This document shows positions 7,366 to 16,061 of a stretch of 25,065 nucleotides of DNA, piece after piece. The translations under genes and the position numbers were made by a program. The notes under the pieces are model-generated. The model did not search any database. It saw only the letters and a list, made by a program, of their open reading frames with translations, and had not been told where the DNA came from. Location of the stretch: NCBI GenBank assembly GCA_030041195.1, contig JASHOI010000716.1, positions 1 to 25,065 on the forward strand, given 5' to 3'. Position 1 is the first letter of the stretch. Each line of letters starts with the position of its first letter. The DNA comes from Streptosporangiaceae bacterium. GTDB taxonomy: Bacteria; Actinomycetota; Actinomycetes; Streptosporangiales; Streptosporangiaceae.

Positions 7366-7827
7366 GCGGCCTCGCCGGATCTGCGTGGCGCCGAATGACA
7401 AGCCGAGCAGCACGGCCCCCCAGGGACCGGCGACCCACAGCGGCCAAGGGTAGACGAGGTGCGCGGTGGTGGCGCTGACCAACACCCAGACCACGACGTT
7501 GATGGATACCACGGTCAGCCAGACCGTCCACACCACCTTGAGCGCGGTCGGCAGGCCGGCGAAGCCGCCCCGCCTGGCGACGTCGGCCTGCGGCGCCGGG
7601 GCCTGGGCGGGCGGTGCCGGCTCCTGCTGCTTCGCCACCGGCCTGGCCTCCGGCAGGTCCTGGTACAGCGGGACGAGGTCGCCGTAGGTGACCGCCTCGT
7701 AGGCGAGTTCCATGCGCTCGAGGTACTCGTCCATCTTCAGCCGGCCCTCGTCCAGCGCGCCGCGCAGTCGCTCCACGACCGCCTGCCGGTCGGCGTCCGA
7801 GGCTCGCATGTCCGGGCGATGTTCCAT
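7357..7827 (-). CDS. DUF1707 (SHOCT-like) and two-TM membrane protein
   Basis: Actinobacterial membrane protein of 156 residues. Residues 8-58 (MRASDADRQAVVERLRGAL to LYQDLP) are a textbook DUF1707 domain. A Pro/Ala linker (60-85) leads to a short two-helix membrane module at about residues 95-118 and 130-147. The domain order matches the common DUF1707-2TM architecture, whose function is unknown. GGAGGGCGCG precedes the ATG. It is divergent from PPK2 and upstream of the DUF2090 gene. Its C-terminal codons overlap a 25-bp tandem duplication. Confidence 0.85.
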   Translation of the reverse strand: MEHRPDMRASDADRQAVVERLRGALDEGRLKMDEYLERMELAYEAVTYGDLVPLYQDLPEARPVAKQQEPAPPAQAPAPQADVARRGGFAGLPTALKVVWTVWLTVVSINVVVWVLVSATTAHLVYPWPLWVAGPWGAVLLGLSFGATQIRRGRRA

Positions 7828-7972
7828 CGCGCCCTCCGGCTGATGTTGTTTTGGGGGCCCGCATCAAGGATGCACCACGCCGCCGCCGAGCACAGTGCCG
7901 GTCTGGACGAGTCCTGGGGCACCGCACGGGCCGGTGCGACTATGGAACTGCGGCAACAGCGGAGGTGCGGCG

Positions 7973-8848
7973 ATGGCAGGCAAGAGCGGCACGGCGACCA
8001 AGACCGGCGCGGCGAGCAAGGACGGCCGGGCGAAGGCGGCGGGGAAGCCCGGGCCGGCCAGGCGCCTGGACCGGGCGCTCTACGAGAAGGAGCTGTACCG
8101 GCTGCAGGGCGAGCTGATGAAGGTGCAGGAATGGGTGCGGGCCGAGCGCGCCCGGATCGTGGTGATCTTCGAGGGCCGCGACGCCGCCGGCAAGGGAGGC
8201 GCGATCAAGCGGGTCACCCAGTACCTGAACCCCCGCGTCGCGCGGATCGCCGCGCTGCCCGCGCCGACCGAGCGCGAGCAGGGCCAGTGGTACTTCCAGC
8301 GTTACGTTGACCAGCTGCCGACCGCGGGCGAGCTGCTGCTGTTCGACCGCAGCTGGTACAACCGCGCCGGTGTCGAGCACGTCATGGGCTTCTGCACCAA
8401 AGAGGAATACCACCGGTTCCTGCATCAGTGCCCGATTTTCGAACGGCTGCTGGTCGAGGACGGCATCCTGCTGCGCAAGTACTGGTTCTCGGTGAGCGAC
8501 GAAGAGCAGCAGCGCCGGTTCCGGGCCAGGCTTGACGATCCGATGCGCCGCTGGAAGCTGTCCCCCATGGACCTGGAGTCGATCACGCGGTGGGAGGACT
8601 ACTCGCGGGCCAAGGACGAGATGTTCGTGCAGACCGACATTCCGGAGGCGCCGTGGTACGTGGTGGAGAGCGAGGACAAACGGCGCGCCAGGATCAACAT
8701 GATCTCCCACCTGCTCTCCACCATTCCGTACCACGCCGTGAAACCGGCGCCGATCAAACTGCCGCCGCGCCCGCCGTCCCAGGGTTATGTGCGGGTGCCG
8801 CGCGAAATGCAGACGTACGTGCCGGACCATGCCGCATCGCTGACGTGA
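7973..8848 (+). CDS. ppk2: polyphosphate kinase 2
   Basis: PPK2-family kinase of 291 residues moving phosphate between polyphosphate and a nucleotide. Walker A is EGRDAAGKGG at residues 67-76, Walker B is LLLFDRSWYNRAG around 121-133, and the lid region with RRFRARLDDP and RRWKLSPMD follows. Length and single domain fit class I PPK2, which mainly converts nucleoside diphosphates to triphosphates using polyphosphate. The first 30 residues are a basic, low-complexity Ala/Gly/Lys tail, common in actinobacterial members. GGAGGTGCGG lies before the ATG at 7973; the frame is open upstream but without a ribosome site. The lipoprotein gene begins about 50 bases after the stop. Confidence 0.95.
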   Translation: MAGKSGTATKTGAASKDGRAKAAGKPGPARRLDRALYEKELYRLQGELMKVQEWVRAERARIVVIFEGRDAAGKGGAIKRVTQYLNPRVARIAALPAPTEREQGQWYFQRYVDQLPTAGELLLFDRSWYNRAGVEHVMGFCTKEEYHRFLHQCPIFERLLVEDGILLRKYWFSVSDEEQQRRFRARLDDPMRRWKLSPMDLESITRWEDYSRAKDEMFVQTDIPEAPWYVVESEDKRRARINMISHLLSTIPYHAVKPAPIKLPPRPPSQGYVRVPREMQTYVPDHAASLT

Positions 8849-8898
8849 GCGTCAGGATCAACATCGCCAGAGCCGGCACGAAGCTGGAGAATGACTGG

Positions 8899-9408
8899 GT
8901 GATTACCCGAAGATTGATTACGTCGATTCTGCTGGTGTGCATGGCCGGCCTCGGCCTGGCCGCGTGCGGCAGCAGTAGCAGTTCGGCGCCGAAGGCGTCG
9001 TCATCGTCACCCTCGGCCAAGCCTTCCGCGTCGTCCACGGCATCGGACGTATCCGCGATCACGACGAACTGGGAAGCTTTCTTTAGCGCGAAGACCCCGA
9101 TCTCGAAGCGGGTCAGCCTGCTCCAGGACGGAACCACGTTCTCCTCGATCATCAAATCCCAGGCCGGCTCGAGCCTGGCGTCCGAGGCCACGGCGCAGGT
9201 GACGAAGGTGACGATGATCACGTCGTCCGAGGCGCAGGTCACCTACACGATCCTGGTGTCCGGCACGCCCGAACTGAAGAACCAGACCGGCCAGGCGGTC
9301 TACCAGGACGGCACCTGGAAGGTCGGCGTCACCAGCTTCTGCGACCTGCTGGCGCTGGAGAACGGCGGGAGCACGTCGTCGCTGCCCGCCGCCTGCAAGG
9401 CGTCGTAG
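8899..9408 (+). CDS. small secreted lipoprotein
   Basis: Putative lipoprotein of 169 residues. The signal peptide has an ITRR basic start, hydrophobic core LITSILLVCMAGLGL and lipobox LAAC, followed by a Ser/Pro/Ala linker of about 35 residues. The remainder (ITTNWEAFFSAKTPISKRVSLLQDG to the C-terminus) resembles the low-molecular-weight mycobacterial-type lipoprotein domain with a cystatin/NTF2-like look, and Cys residues in FCDLL and AACKA near the end may pair. I chose GTG at 8899 because GGAGA precedes it by 8 bases; GTG at 8845, overlapping the PPK2 stop, lacks a ribosome site. It ends 4 bases before the MFS gene, so it may act with that exporter. Confidence 0.75.
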   Translation: MITRRLITSILLVCMAGLGLAACGSSSSSAPKASSSSPSAKPSASSTASDVSAITTNWEAFFSAKTPISKRVSLLQDGTTFSSIIKSQAGSSLASEATAQVTKVTMITSSEAQVTYTILVSGTPELKNQTGQAVYQDGTWKVGVTSFCDLLALENGGSTSSLPAACKAS

Positions 9409-9412
9409 CCAC

Positions 9413-10978
9413 GTGGTCCGCTCGGTAGGGGTACCGGCCGAGGCGCCGGCGGCGCGCCATGGCGGGCAGTCGCTCGCGCTTGCCGTGCTGTGCACGCTGC
9501 TGTTCCTGACGTTCCTGGACAACACCGTGGTCAGCGTCGCGCTCGGGCAGCTGTATGGCAGCCTGCACACGAGCCCGACGCAGCTGCAATGGGTCGTCGG
9601 CGCCTACGCCCTCACCTTCGCCAGCCTCATGCTGGCCTGCGGGATGATCGGGGACGAGGTCGGCAGGAAGAAGGTCATGCTCGCCGGCGCCGCGGTGTTC
9701 TGCGCCGGCTCGGTCCTGTGCGCGCTCGCCCCGAACGTCCAGGTGCTCATCGCCGGGCGCGCGGTGATGGGCGTGGGCGCGGCGGCCAGCGAGCCAGGCA
9801 CGCTCTCGATGCTCCGGCATCTGTATCCCGAGGCCAAGGCCAGGAGCAGGGCGATCGGCGTCTGGGCCGCGACATCCGGATTTGCGCTGGCCGCTGGCCC
9901 GCTCATCGGCGGCGTGCTGATCGGGATCTGGAACTGGCGGGCCATCTTCTGGTTCAACCTGGTGTTCGGTCTGGCCGCGTTGATCGTCGCGGTCGTCATC
10001 CTGCCGGAGAGCGCCGACCCCACGCCGGCGCGCGTCGACACCGCGGGCACGCTCCTTGGCGCCGGGGCGCTGGCGGCGTTCGTGTTCGCGATCTTCGATT
10101 CCGAGTCGGCTGGTTTCGGCGCCGCTGAGGTGATCGCGCTGCTGTGCGCGGCCGTGGTGCTGGTGGTGGCGTTCGTCTGGCGGGAGAGCCGCGCCGTGCA
10201 CCCGCTGCTTGACTTGCGCTACCTGCGCGTGCCGCAATTCACCACCCCGAACCTTGTCGCGTTCTGCACGTACTTCGCCACGTTTGCCATCTTCTTCTTC
10301 ACCGCGCTGTACCTGGTCATCGTCGTAGGAGCCTCCGGCTACCGGCTGGCGCTGGTGTTCTTGCCGATGACGGTCCTGATGATCGTCGCCTCGGTGCTCG
10401 CGGGACGCTGGACGGCCATTGTCGGGCCGCGCTGGTCGATCACGATCGGGTGCCTGCTGCTGGCCATCGGGCTGTTGCCGGCCAATAGCTTCCTCAGCCC
10501 GCATCCGTCCTACGGCCCGCTGATGGCCGTGCTCGCGCTGGCCGGCATCGGCATCGGCACCGCCGTGGTTCCGGTCACCTCCTCGGTGCTGTCGGCGGTA
10601 CCGCCGGAGCGCTCCGGCATGGCCGCGTCGGCCACCAACACCAGCCGGGAGATCGGCACGGTCGCCGGGGTCGCGATCCTGGGCTCGCTGATGTTTTCGC
10701 AGGTGTTCGCCCAGCTCACCACCCAGATGAACCACTTGCACGTGCCGGTCCTGTACCGGGGCTTTGTGTTCGCCGCGATCGAGACCGGCGATTTCTCCGC
10801 ACCGTCAAATTTGCCCCCCGGCCTCGAGAAGCTGCTGCTGGAGCTGAGCGGCGTCGCCAACAATGCGTTCCATGACGGATTGCGTGCAGTGCTCTACCTG
10901 GCGGCCGGGCTGGCGCTCGTCGCCGCGCTGCTCGCCCTGATCACACTGCGCTCACGGCCGGCCGACGCAGAGTCCTGA
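9413..10978 (+). CDS. DHA2-family MFS drug exporter (14 TM)
   Basis: Proton-driven exporter of the EmrB/QacA (DHA2) type, 521 residues with about 14 membrane helices. TM1 carries the DHA2 signature FLDNTVVSVALG; motif A is GMIGDEVGRKK after TM2; the TM5 antiporter region (AATSGFALAAGPLIGGVL) is followed by NWRAIFWFN. Natural substrates are likely hydrophobic drugs or a metabolite. The GTG start at 9413 has no good ribosome site and lies 4 bases after the lipoprotein stop, so translation may be coupled to it. It converges on the GH3 gene. Confidence 0.9.
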   Translation: MVRSVGVPAEAPAARHGGQSLALAVLCTLLFLTFLDNTVVSVALGQLYGSLHTSPTQLQWVVGAYALTFASLMLACGMIGDEVGRKKVMLAGAAVFCAGSVLCALAPNVQVLIAGRAVMGVGAAASEPGTLSMLRHLYPEAKARSRAIGVWAATSGFALAAGPLIGGVLIGIWNWRAIFWFNLVFGLAALIVAVVILPESADPTPARVDTAGTLLGAGALAAFVFAIFDSESAGFGAAEVIALLCAAVVLVVAFVWRESRAVHPLLDLRYLRVPQFTTPNLVAFCTYFATFAIFFFTALYLVIVVGASGYRLALVFLPMTVLMIVASVLAGRWTAIVGPRWSITIGCLLLAIGLLPANSFLSPHPSYGPLMAVLALAGIGIGTAVVPVTSSVLSAVPPERSGMAASATNTSREIGTVAGVAILGSLMFSQVFAQLTTQMNHLHVPVLYRGFVFAAIETGDFSAPSNLPPGLEKLLLELSGVANNAFHDGLRAVLYLAAGLALVAALLALITLRSRPADAES

Positions 10979-11000
10979 CTTTCGTGCCCGCGTGGCCGGA

Positions 11001-12224
11001 TCAGCCAGCCAGGCTCTTCCGCAGCGCCAGCACCCGCCGCAGCGCCACCGTGAACGCCTGCTCGCTTAGCTTGCCGTCGCGGTAGCCGTCTTCCAGGCCG
11101 ACCGTGGCCTGCTTGCCCTCGCTGACGTTCTGCGCCGAGCAGAGGATGAGGTCCATTCCGGCCTCGGCCGCCAGCAGCGCCCGGTTCTGGTATGAGCCGT
11201 ACGCGCGCAGCGCGCCGGCTTCCAGGGCATCGGTGATCGTCACGCCGTTGAACTTGAGCCGCTGGCGCAGCTCGCCGTTGACGATCGTGGCCGACATCCC
11301 GGCCGGCCGGCCGGGATCGAGCGCCGGGTACACCGCCCAGGACACCATGACCAGCCGGACCCCGGCGGCGATGGCCGCCGTGTACGGCAGCTCGTCGGTG
11401 TCCCGGATCGTGGTCAGCGGCAGGTCCAGCGTGACCGGGACGTCGTCGGTGTCCTGCCCCTGAGCCGCCGCGCCGAGCCCGGGGAAGTGCTTGGCCGTGG
11501 CCGCGACGCCCGCGCGCTGCTGCGCGGTGATGAAGTCGGCGCCGAGCTCGGCCACCACGGCCGGGTTCGTGCTGTAGGAGCGCTGGTACTGGTCGTCGAA
11601 GTCGCCCGGCTGCCGGTAGACATCCAGCACCGGAGCCAGGTTGACGTTGATCCCGATGCCGCGCAGGTTCTGCCCGGCGCTGGCTCCCGCCTGCGTCGCG
11701 GCGGCCTGCGGGTCCGCCGACTCGCCGATCTGCAGCTCGGAGAGCAGCGGCGCGCCGGGCACCCGGCGGACCAGGCCGCCCTCCTGGTCGGTCATCAGCA
11801 GCAGCGGCGCGCGGACCGGGTTCAGCGGGCTGGCGTCGGCCCGCTCGAGCTCCGCGACCACGCTGGCGATCTGCGCCCGGCTGGACACGTTCTGGCTGAA
11901 AAAGATCACTCCGGCGGCGTCGCCGTGACTGATCAGCCGGAGCAGCTCAGCGGGGGGCGTCAGGCCTGGGTAGCTGTAGATCACCCGCTGGCCCGCCATC
12001 TGCTGCAGCGACAGCGTGGGCAGCGGCCCGGCGGCCTGGCCGGGCGACGGCGACGGGCTCGCGCTTGCCGAGGGCCGCGGCGACGAGGAGCTGGATCCCC
12101 GGGCCGGGCCGGAGCGCAGCCACAGCGGGAAGCGCCCGGCGACGGCGCTCGCCACGAGCGCGACGGCCAGGGCGATCGCGATGGCCGCGGCTCCCGCCCG
12201 CACCCAGAACTGTGTCCTGTCCAT
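11001..12224 (-). CDS. membrane-anchored glycoside hydrolase family 3 protein
   Basis: GH3 enzyme of 407 residues of the beta-N-acetylhexosaminidase (NagZ-like) single-domain kind. An N-terminal membrane anchor or signal (residues 10-30) and a Ser/Pro linker (43-65) place it outside the cell. The barrel shows DQEGGLVRR (146-154), LAPVLDV (196-202), KHFPGLG (245-251) and the probable nucleophile Asp332 in TITDALEAG. The NagZ acid/base Asp-x-His dyad after KHFPG is replaced by Asp-Thr-Asp (258-260), so catalysis or leaving-group preference may differ. GGAGGGGC directly precedes the ATG at 12224. It is divergent from the SBP56 gene across 172 bases, in which I see no clear promoter. Confidence 0.85.
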   Translation of the reverse strand: MDRTQFWVRAGAAAIAIALAVALVASAVAGRFPLWLRSGPARGSSSSSPRPSASASPSPSPGQAAGPLPTLSLQQMAGQRVIYSYPGLTPPAELLRLISHGDAAGVIFFSQNVSSRAQIASVVAELERADASPLNPVRAPLLLMTDQEGGLVRRVPGAPLLSELQIGESADPQAAATQAGASAGQNLRGIGINVNLAPVLDVYRQPGDFDDQYQRSYSTNPAVVAELGADFITAQQRAGVAATAKHFPGLGAAAQGQDTDDVPVTLDLPLTTIRDTDELPYTAAIAAGVRLVMVSWAVYPALDPGRPAGMSATIVNGELRQRLKFNGVTITDALEAGALRAYGSYQNRALLAAEAGMDLILCSAQNVSEGKQATVGLEDGYRDGKLSEQAFTVALRRVLALRKSLAG

Positions 12225-12396
12225 GCCCCTCCGCGCCTGTCGACGTGGCCGGCCCGGCCGTCGACCGTTCCGTGCCCAGTAAGCCGAGACGGCACACGCC
12301 AGGCTAAGGTTGTCACGTTGTGCCTGAATACCGACCTGCACGGTACGCAGCAGTGCTGCGCCGCACGTCACCTGTTGACTGGGAGGGGTATCCGGG

Positions 12397-13821
12397 ATGA
12401 CCGAGGGGCACCACGAGCACGAGCACCATCAGGATCCAACGTTCTACCGCTCTCCCCGCGATGCTGCCGCGGCGCCGCCGGAGAAGCTTGCTTACGTGGC
12501 CACCTTCGCCCGCCCGGCCGACAAGCCGGACGCGATGGCGGTCGTCGACGTCGATCCGCAGTCGCCCGGCTACGGCTCGGTCATCGGCTTCACCGAACTG
12601 CCCAATCTAGGGGATGAGCTGCATCACTTCGGGTGGAACGCCTGCTCCAGCGCGCTGTGCCCGGGCGGCGGGCACGACCACGGAGACCGCAGGTACCTGA
12701 TCGTGCCCGGCCTGCGCTCGTCACGGCTGTACGTGCTTGACACCCAGCCCGATCCGGCCGCGCCGCAGGTCAGCAGCGTGCTCGGCCCCGAGGAGCTGGG
12801 CAAGCGCGGGAACTACTCGCGGCCGCACACCGTGCACTGCGGGCCCGGCGCGCTGTTCGTGTCGTGCCTGGGCGGCGGCTCCGAAGACGGTCCCGGCGGA
12901 GTTGCGCTGCTGGACAGCAACACGTTCGAGGTGACCGGGCAGTGGGAGGCCGACCGCGGCGACCAGTACCTCGCCTACGACGTGTGGTGGCACATCAACT
13001 ACGACATCGCGATCACGTCGGAATGGGGCACGCCGTCGATGATCGAGGACGGTATCGTGCCCGAGCTGCTGCTCGGCCGCAAGTACGGCCACCGGCTGCA
13101 CTTCTGGGACATGAAGACCCGGACCAACATCCAGACGGTCGATATCGGCGACCAGTACCAGATGACGCTGGAGCTGCGCCCGGCGCACGACCCGACCAAG
13201 AAGTACGGGTTCGTCGGCGTCGTGGTCAGCGTCGAGGACCTGTCGGCGTCCGTCTGGCTGTGGCACGAGGGCGATGACGGCAGGTGGGCGGCCCAGAAGG
13301 TGATCTCGATCCCGGCCGAGCCCGCCGACGCCGCGGAGCTGCCGCCGGCCCTGCAGCCGTTCGGCGCGGTCCCGCCGCTGGTGACGGACCTGGCACTGGC
13401 CGTCGACGACCAGAGGCTGTACGTGTCCTGCTGGGGCACGGGCGAGCTGAAGCAGTATGACGTCTCCGACCCGTTCCACCCGCGGGAGACCGGTTCGGTA
13501 CGGATCGGCGGCATCGTCGGCCGCAGGGCCCACCCGGCCCGGCCCGGCCAGCCGCTGGCGGGCGGCCCGCAGATGGTCGAGGTCAGCCGGGACAGCAAGC
13601 GGGTCTACTTCACGAACTCGCTGTATGGGGCGTGGGACGACCAGTTCTATCCGGACGGCGTGGGTGCCTGGATGGCGAAGCTCGACGTCGCCGACGGCGG
13701 CGGGGTCTCGTTTGACGAGCGGTTCTTCCTCGAGGGCGGCGCGTTCCGCGGCCGTCGCCCGCACCAGGTCAGGCTCCAGGGCGGCGACGCGTCCAGCGAC
13801 TCGTACTGCTTCCCGCCGTGA
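12397..13821 (+). CDS. selenium-binding protein SBP56 / methanethiol oxidase homologue
   Basis: Full-length SBP56 family protein (474 residues), a beta-propeller that in characterised bacterial and human members oxidises methanethiol to formaldehyde, H2S and H2O2 with copper. Conserved blocks are present: GDELHHFGWNACSSALC (72-88) with Cys83 at the selenium-binding Cys position, HTVHCGP, WWHINYDIAITSEWGTPSM, YGHRLHFWD, SCWGTGELKQYDVSDP and YFTNSLYGAWDDQFYP. The N-terminus is His-rich (GHHEHEHHQD, residues 4-13) and could bind metal. No signal peptide is seen. GGGAGGGG precedes the ATG. It is a single-gene unit converging on an MFS gene. Confidence 0.92.
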   Translation: MTEGHHEHEHHQDPTFYRSPRDAAAAPPEKLAYVATFARPADKPDAMAVVDVDPQSPGYGSVIGFTELPNLGDELHHFGWNACSSALCPGGGHDHGDRRYLIVPGLRSSRLYVLDTQPDPAAPQVSSVLGPEELGKRGNYSRPHTVHCGPGALFVSCLGGGSEDGPGGVALLDSNTFEVTGQWEADRGDQYLAYDVWWHINYDIAITSEWGTPSMIEDGIVPELLLGRKYGHRLHFWDMKTRTNIQTVDIGDQYQMTLELRPAHDPTKKYGFVGVVVSVEDLSASVWLWHEGDDGRWAAQKVISIPAEPADAAELPPALQPFGAVPPLVTDLALAVDDQRLYVSCWGTGELKQYDVSDPFHPRETGSVRIGGIVGRRAHPARPGQPLAGGPQMVEVSRDSKRVYFTNSLYGAWDDQFYPDGVGAWMAKLDVADGGGVSFDERFFLEGGAFRGRRPHQVRLQGGDASSDSYCFPP

Positions 13822-13831
13822 CCCCGGCGGG
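13812..13831. terminator. hairpin overlapping the SBP56 stop codon
   Basis: CCCGCCG at 13812-13818 pairs with CGGCGGG at 13825-13831 around a 6-base loop that contains the SBP56 stop codon. It lies in the 23-base gap between two convergent genes. A 7-bp GC stem without a T tract is only moderate evidence. Confidence 0.45.
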
Positions 13832-13844
13832 CCCGGCACGCCGC

Positions 13845-15302
13845 TCAGGGCGAGGGGGTTGACACCGGCACCCGCGGGCTCGCCGGCATGAGCCTGGCGG
13901 CGGTGCGCTCCGCGGTGCCGCGGGCCCAGCGCCCGCTGGAAACCAGGCCGAAGACCAGGACCGCGACGCCGCAGCCGGCGATGATCCACCATCCAACGTG
14001 GCTGGCGTCGGCGAAGCCCAGCCGCAGGGACCCGTGCAGGGACGAGAGCACCGAGGAGCCCAGCACCGCCACGCCGAGCGTGGAGCCCACCTGCCGGCTG
14101 GTCGACGCGATCCCGGCGGCGACCCCCGCCTGTGACCGCGGCATGCCAGATACCGCGGTGTTCGTGATGGGGGCGTTCACCATGCCGCATCCGATGCCGA
14201 AGACCAGGTAGCTCGCCACGAGATAGCTGAACGTGCTGTCCCTGGTCAGCCTCGTCAGCATGATTCCGCCCGTCGTGGTGGCGATGCCGGCCACGACCAG
14301 CGGCAGCCGAGGCCCGCGCGCGGCCACGATGCGCCCGGCCAGCGGCGCGAGCAGCACGATCATCGCGCCGACGGGCAGCATGTACAGGCCGGCGTGCAGC
14401 GCCGAGTAGCCCCGGACGTCCTGCAGGTACAGGGTGTTCAGGAACAGGAAGCCGCCGAGCGCGGCGAACGCGCACACCGCGATCACCGTCGCCCCGGAGA
14501 ACGGCGCGCTCCGGAAGAACCTCAGGTCGACCAGGGGCTCGGTGTGCCGCGGCTCGTATGCGACCAGGCAGATCAGGGCGGCGACGGCGAGGCCGAAGCA
14601 GCCGAGGATCCTGGCCGACACCCAGCCAGCGTTGGGTCCCTCGATGATGCCGTAGGTGAGGGACGCGAGCAGAACGACGACCAGTGCCTGGCCCACCGGA
14701 TCGACCCGCCGCGCCCGCGGTGCCCGGGACTCCGGCACGAAGAGCGCGGTCAGGATGATCGCCGCGATGCCGATCGGGATGTTGACCCAGAAGATCCCCC
14801 GCCAGCCAACGGACGTGACCAGAGCGCCGCCCACCACTGGGCCGAGTGCCAGGCTGATGCCGAACACCGCGCCCCACATCCCGATCGCGCGCGCCCGCTC
14901 GGCGGGATCGGTGAACGTGTTCGTGACGATCGACAACGCCACCGGGTTCAGCATCGACCCCCCGAGCGCCTGCAGCGCCCGGAACGCGACCAGCCAGCCC
15001 AGGGCAGGCGCCAGACTGCAGGCCAGCGAGCCGAGCGTGAACAGGGCAAGGCCGGCCTGGAAGGTCCGGCGGCGGCCGATGCGGTCCCCGGTGGAGCCAG
15101 ACAACATGAGGAAGCTGGCCACGACGAGCGTGTAAGCGTCAATGATCCACTGCAGGCCGGAGACCGGGGCGTGCAGATCGCGCTGGATGGACGGCAGTGC
15201 GACGTTCACGATCGTCACGTCGATGCCGACGATGAACAGGCTCATGCAGCAGATCGCCAGCACCAGCATGCGGCGCTTGCGGCTCAGGTCGGCCTGTTCC
15301 AT
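13845..15302 (-). CDS. DHA2-family MFS drug exporter (14 TM)
   Basis: Second EmrB/QacA-type exporter in the window, 485 residues. TM1 contains GIDVTIVNVALPSIQRDL, motif A is SGSTGDRIGRRRTF, and the TM5-6 region reads LGPVVGGALVTSVGWRGIFWVN. About 14 hydrophobic helices follow the DHA2 plan. Substrate unknown. The ATG at 15302 is preceded by GAGAAGGAC and starts just before TM1; the open frame continues about 65 codons upstream but reads through the divergent promoter region. An AT-rich patch (GTTCACAACTAACTATC, about 15333-15349) upstream may hold its promoter or a repressor site. Confidence 0.9.
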   Translation of the reverse strand: MEQADLSRKRRMLVLAICCMSLFIVGIDVTIVNVALPSIQRDLHAPVSGLQWIIDAYTLVVASFLMLSGSTGDRIGRRRTFQAGLALFTLGSLACSLAPALGWLVAFRALQALGGSMLNPVALSIVTNTFTDPAERARAIGMWGAVFGISLALGPVVGGALVTSVGWRGIFWVNIPIGIAAIILTALFVPESRAPRARRVDPVGQALVVVLLASLTYGIIEGPNAGWVSARILGCFGLAVAALICLVAYEPRHTEPLVDLRFFRSAPFSGATVIAVCAFAALGGFLFLNTLYLQDVRGYSALHAGLYMLPVGAMIVLLAPLAGRIVAARGPRLPLVVAGIATTTGGIMLTRLTRDSTFSYLVASYLVFGIGCGMVNAPITNTAVSGMPRSQAGVAAGIASTSRQVGSTLGVAVLGSSVLSSLHGSLRLGFADASHVGWWIIAGCGVAVLVFGLVSSGRWARGTAERTAARLMPASPRVPVSTPSP

Positions 15303-15396
15303 GCGTCCGGTGTCCTTCTCATCATTTGCTGGTTCACAACTAACTATCTCAGGGCCGTCGTGTGACGCTGTCAGGCCCCTCTGCTTGACTAACGGC

Positions 15397-15984
15397 ATGA
15401 CGCAGGGCGATCTTCCCGTTCTTGGTTTCGTTGACCGGGCCGCGTGGGAGTCCTGGCTGGCGCGGCAGCACACCGTGTCACCCGGGGTCTGGCTCAAGAT
15501 CCCGAAGAAGAACGGCTCAGCCGCGCCGGGCGTCTCCTACCCGGACGCGGTCGCCGTGGCGCTGTGCTACGGCTGGATCGACGGCCAGAAGGGCCGGCTC
15601 GACGAGGCCTACTGGCTGCAGCGCTTCAGCCCACGCAGGCCGGGCAGCCGCTGGTCGAAGATCAACACCGAGAAGGCCGCGGAACTCATCGAGGCGGGCC
15701 TGATGCAGCCCGCCGGGATGCGCGAGGTCGAGCTGGCCAGGGCCGACGGCCGGTGGGACGCCGCGTACGAGGGGCAGCGGGCGATGGGCGTGCCCGATGA
15801 CCTGGCGGCCGAGTTGGCGCGCAACGAGGCCGCCGGCGCGTTCTTCGCGACCCTGTCCAGCGTGAACCGGTACGCGATCCTGTACCGGATCGGCGACGCG
15901 AAGCGCCCGGAGACCCGCGCCAGGCGCATCGCGAAGTACGTGGCGATGCTGGCCGCGCACGAGACGATCCACCCGCAGGCCTGA
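15397..15984 (+). CDS. YdeI/OmdA-family protein
   Basis: YdeI-like protein of 195 residues. The N-terminal half has the family block PGVWLKIPKKNGSAAPGVSYPDAVAVALCYGWIDGQKGRLD, then YWLQRFSPRRPGSRWSKIN; the C-terminal half contains the OmdA-type helical segment around LSSVNRYAILYRIGDAKRPETRARRI. These cytoplasmic proteins are widespread, are linked in some reports to envelope or antimicrobial-peptide stress, and have no firmly established reaction. The ATG at 15397 lacks a Shine-Dalgarno sequence, so the mRNA may be leaderless. It is divergent from the DHA2 exporter and converges on the large MFS transporter. Confidence 0.87.
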   Translation: MTQGDLPVLGFVDRAAWESWLARQHTVSPGVWLKIPKKNGSAAPGVSYPDAVAVALCYGWIDGQKGRLDEAYWLQRFSPRRPGSRWSKINTEKAAELIEAGLMQPAGMREVELARADGRWDAAYEGQRAMGVPDDLAAELARNEAAGAFFATLSSVNRYAILYRIGDAKRPETRARRIAKYVAMLAAHETIHPQA

Positions 15985-16011
15985 GCCGACTCCGGCCGGA
16001 ACTGCCCGGGC

Positions 16012-16054
16012 CCCGGCGGCAGCACCGGCCGTCGTGTGCCGGGCTGCCGCCGGG
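16012..16054. terminator. long hairpin terminator between convergent genes
   Basis: CCCGGCGGCAGC at 16012-16023 pairs perfectly with GCTGCCGCCGGG at 16043-16054. After a bulged A the stem continues with CCGG/CCGG, leaving a loop of about 10 bases. It lies between the YdeI stop and the end of the convergent MFS transporter gene. Confidence 0.75.
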
Positions 16055-16061
16055 CCACGCC

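Noticed and set aside
9329..10741. Minus-strand frame of 470 codons
   Set aside because: Antisense to the first DHA2 exporter; composition dominated by Arg, His, Asp and Gly, as expected of a shadow.
12721..14877. Minus-strand frame of 718 codons
   Set aside because: Its two halves are an antisense shadow of the SBP56 gene and a shifted shadow of the DHA2 exporter.
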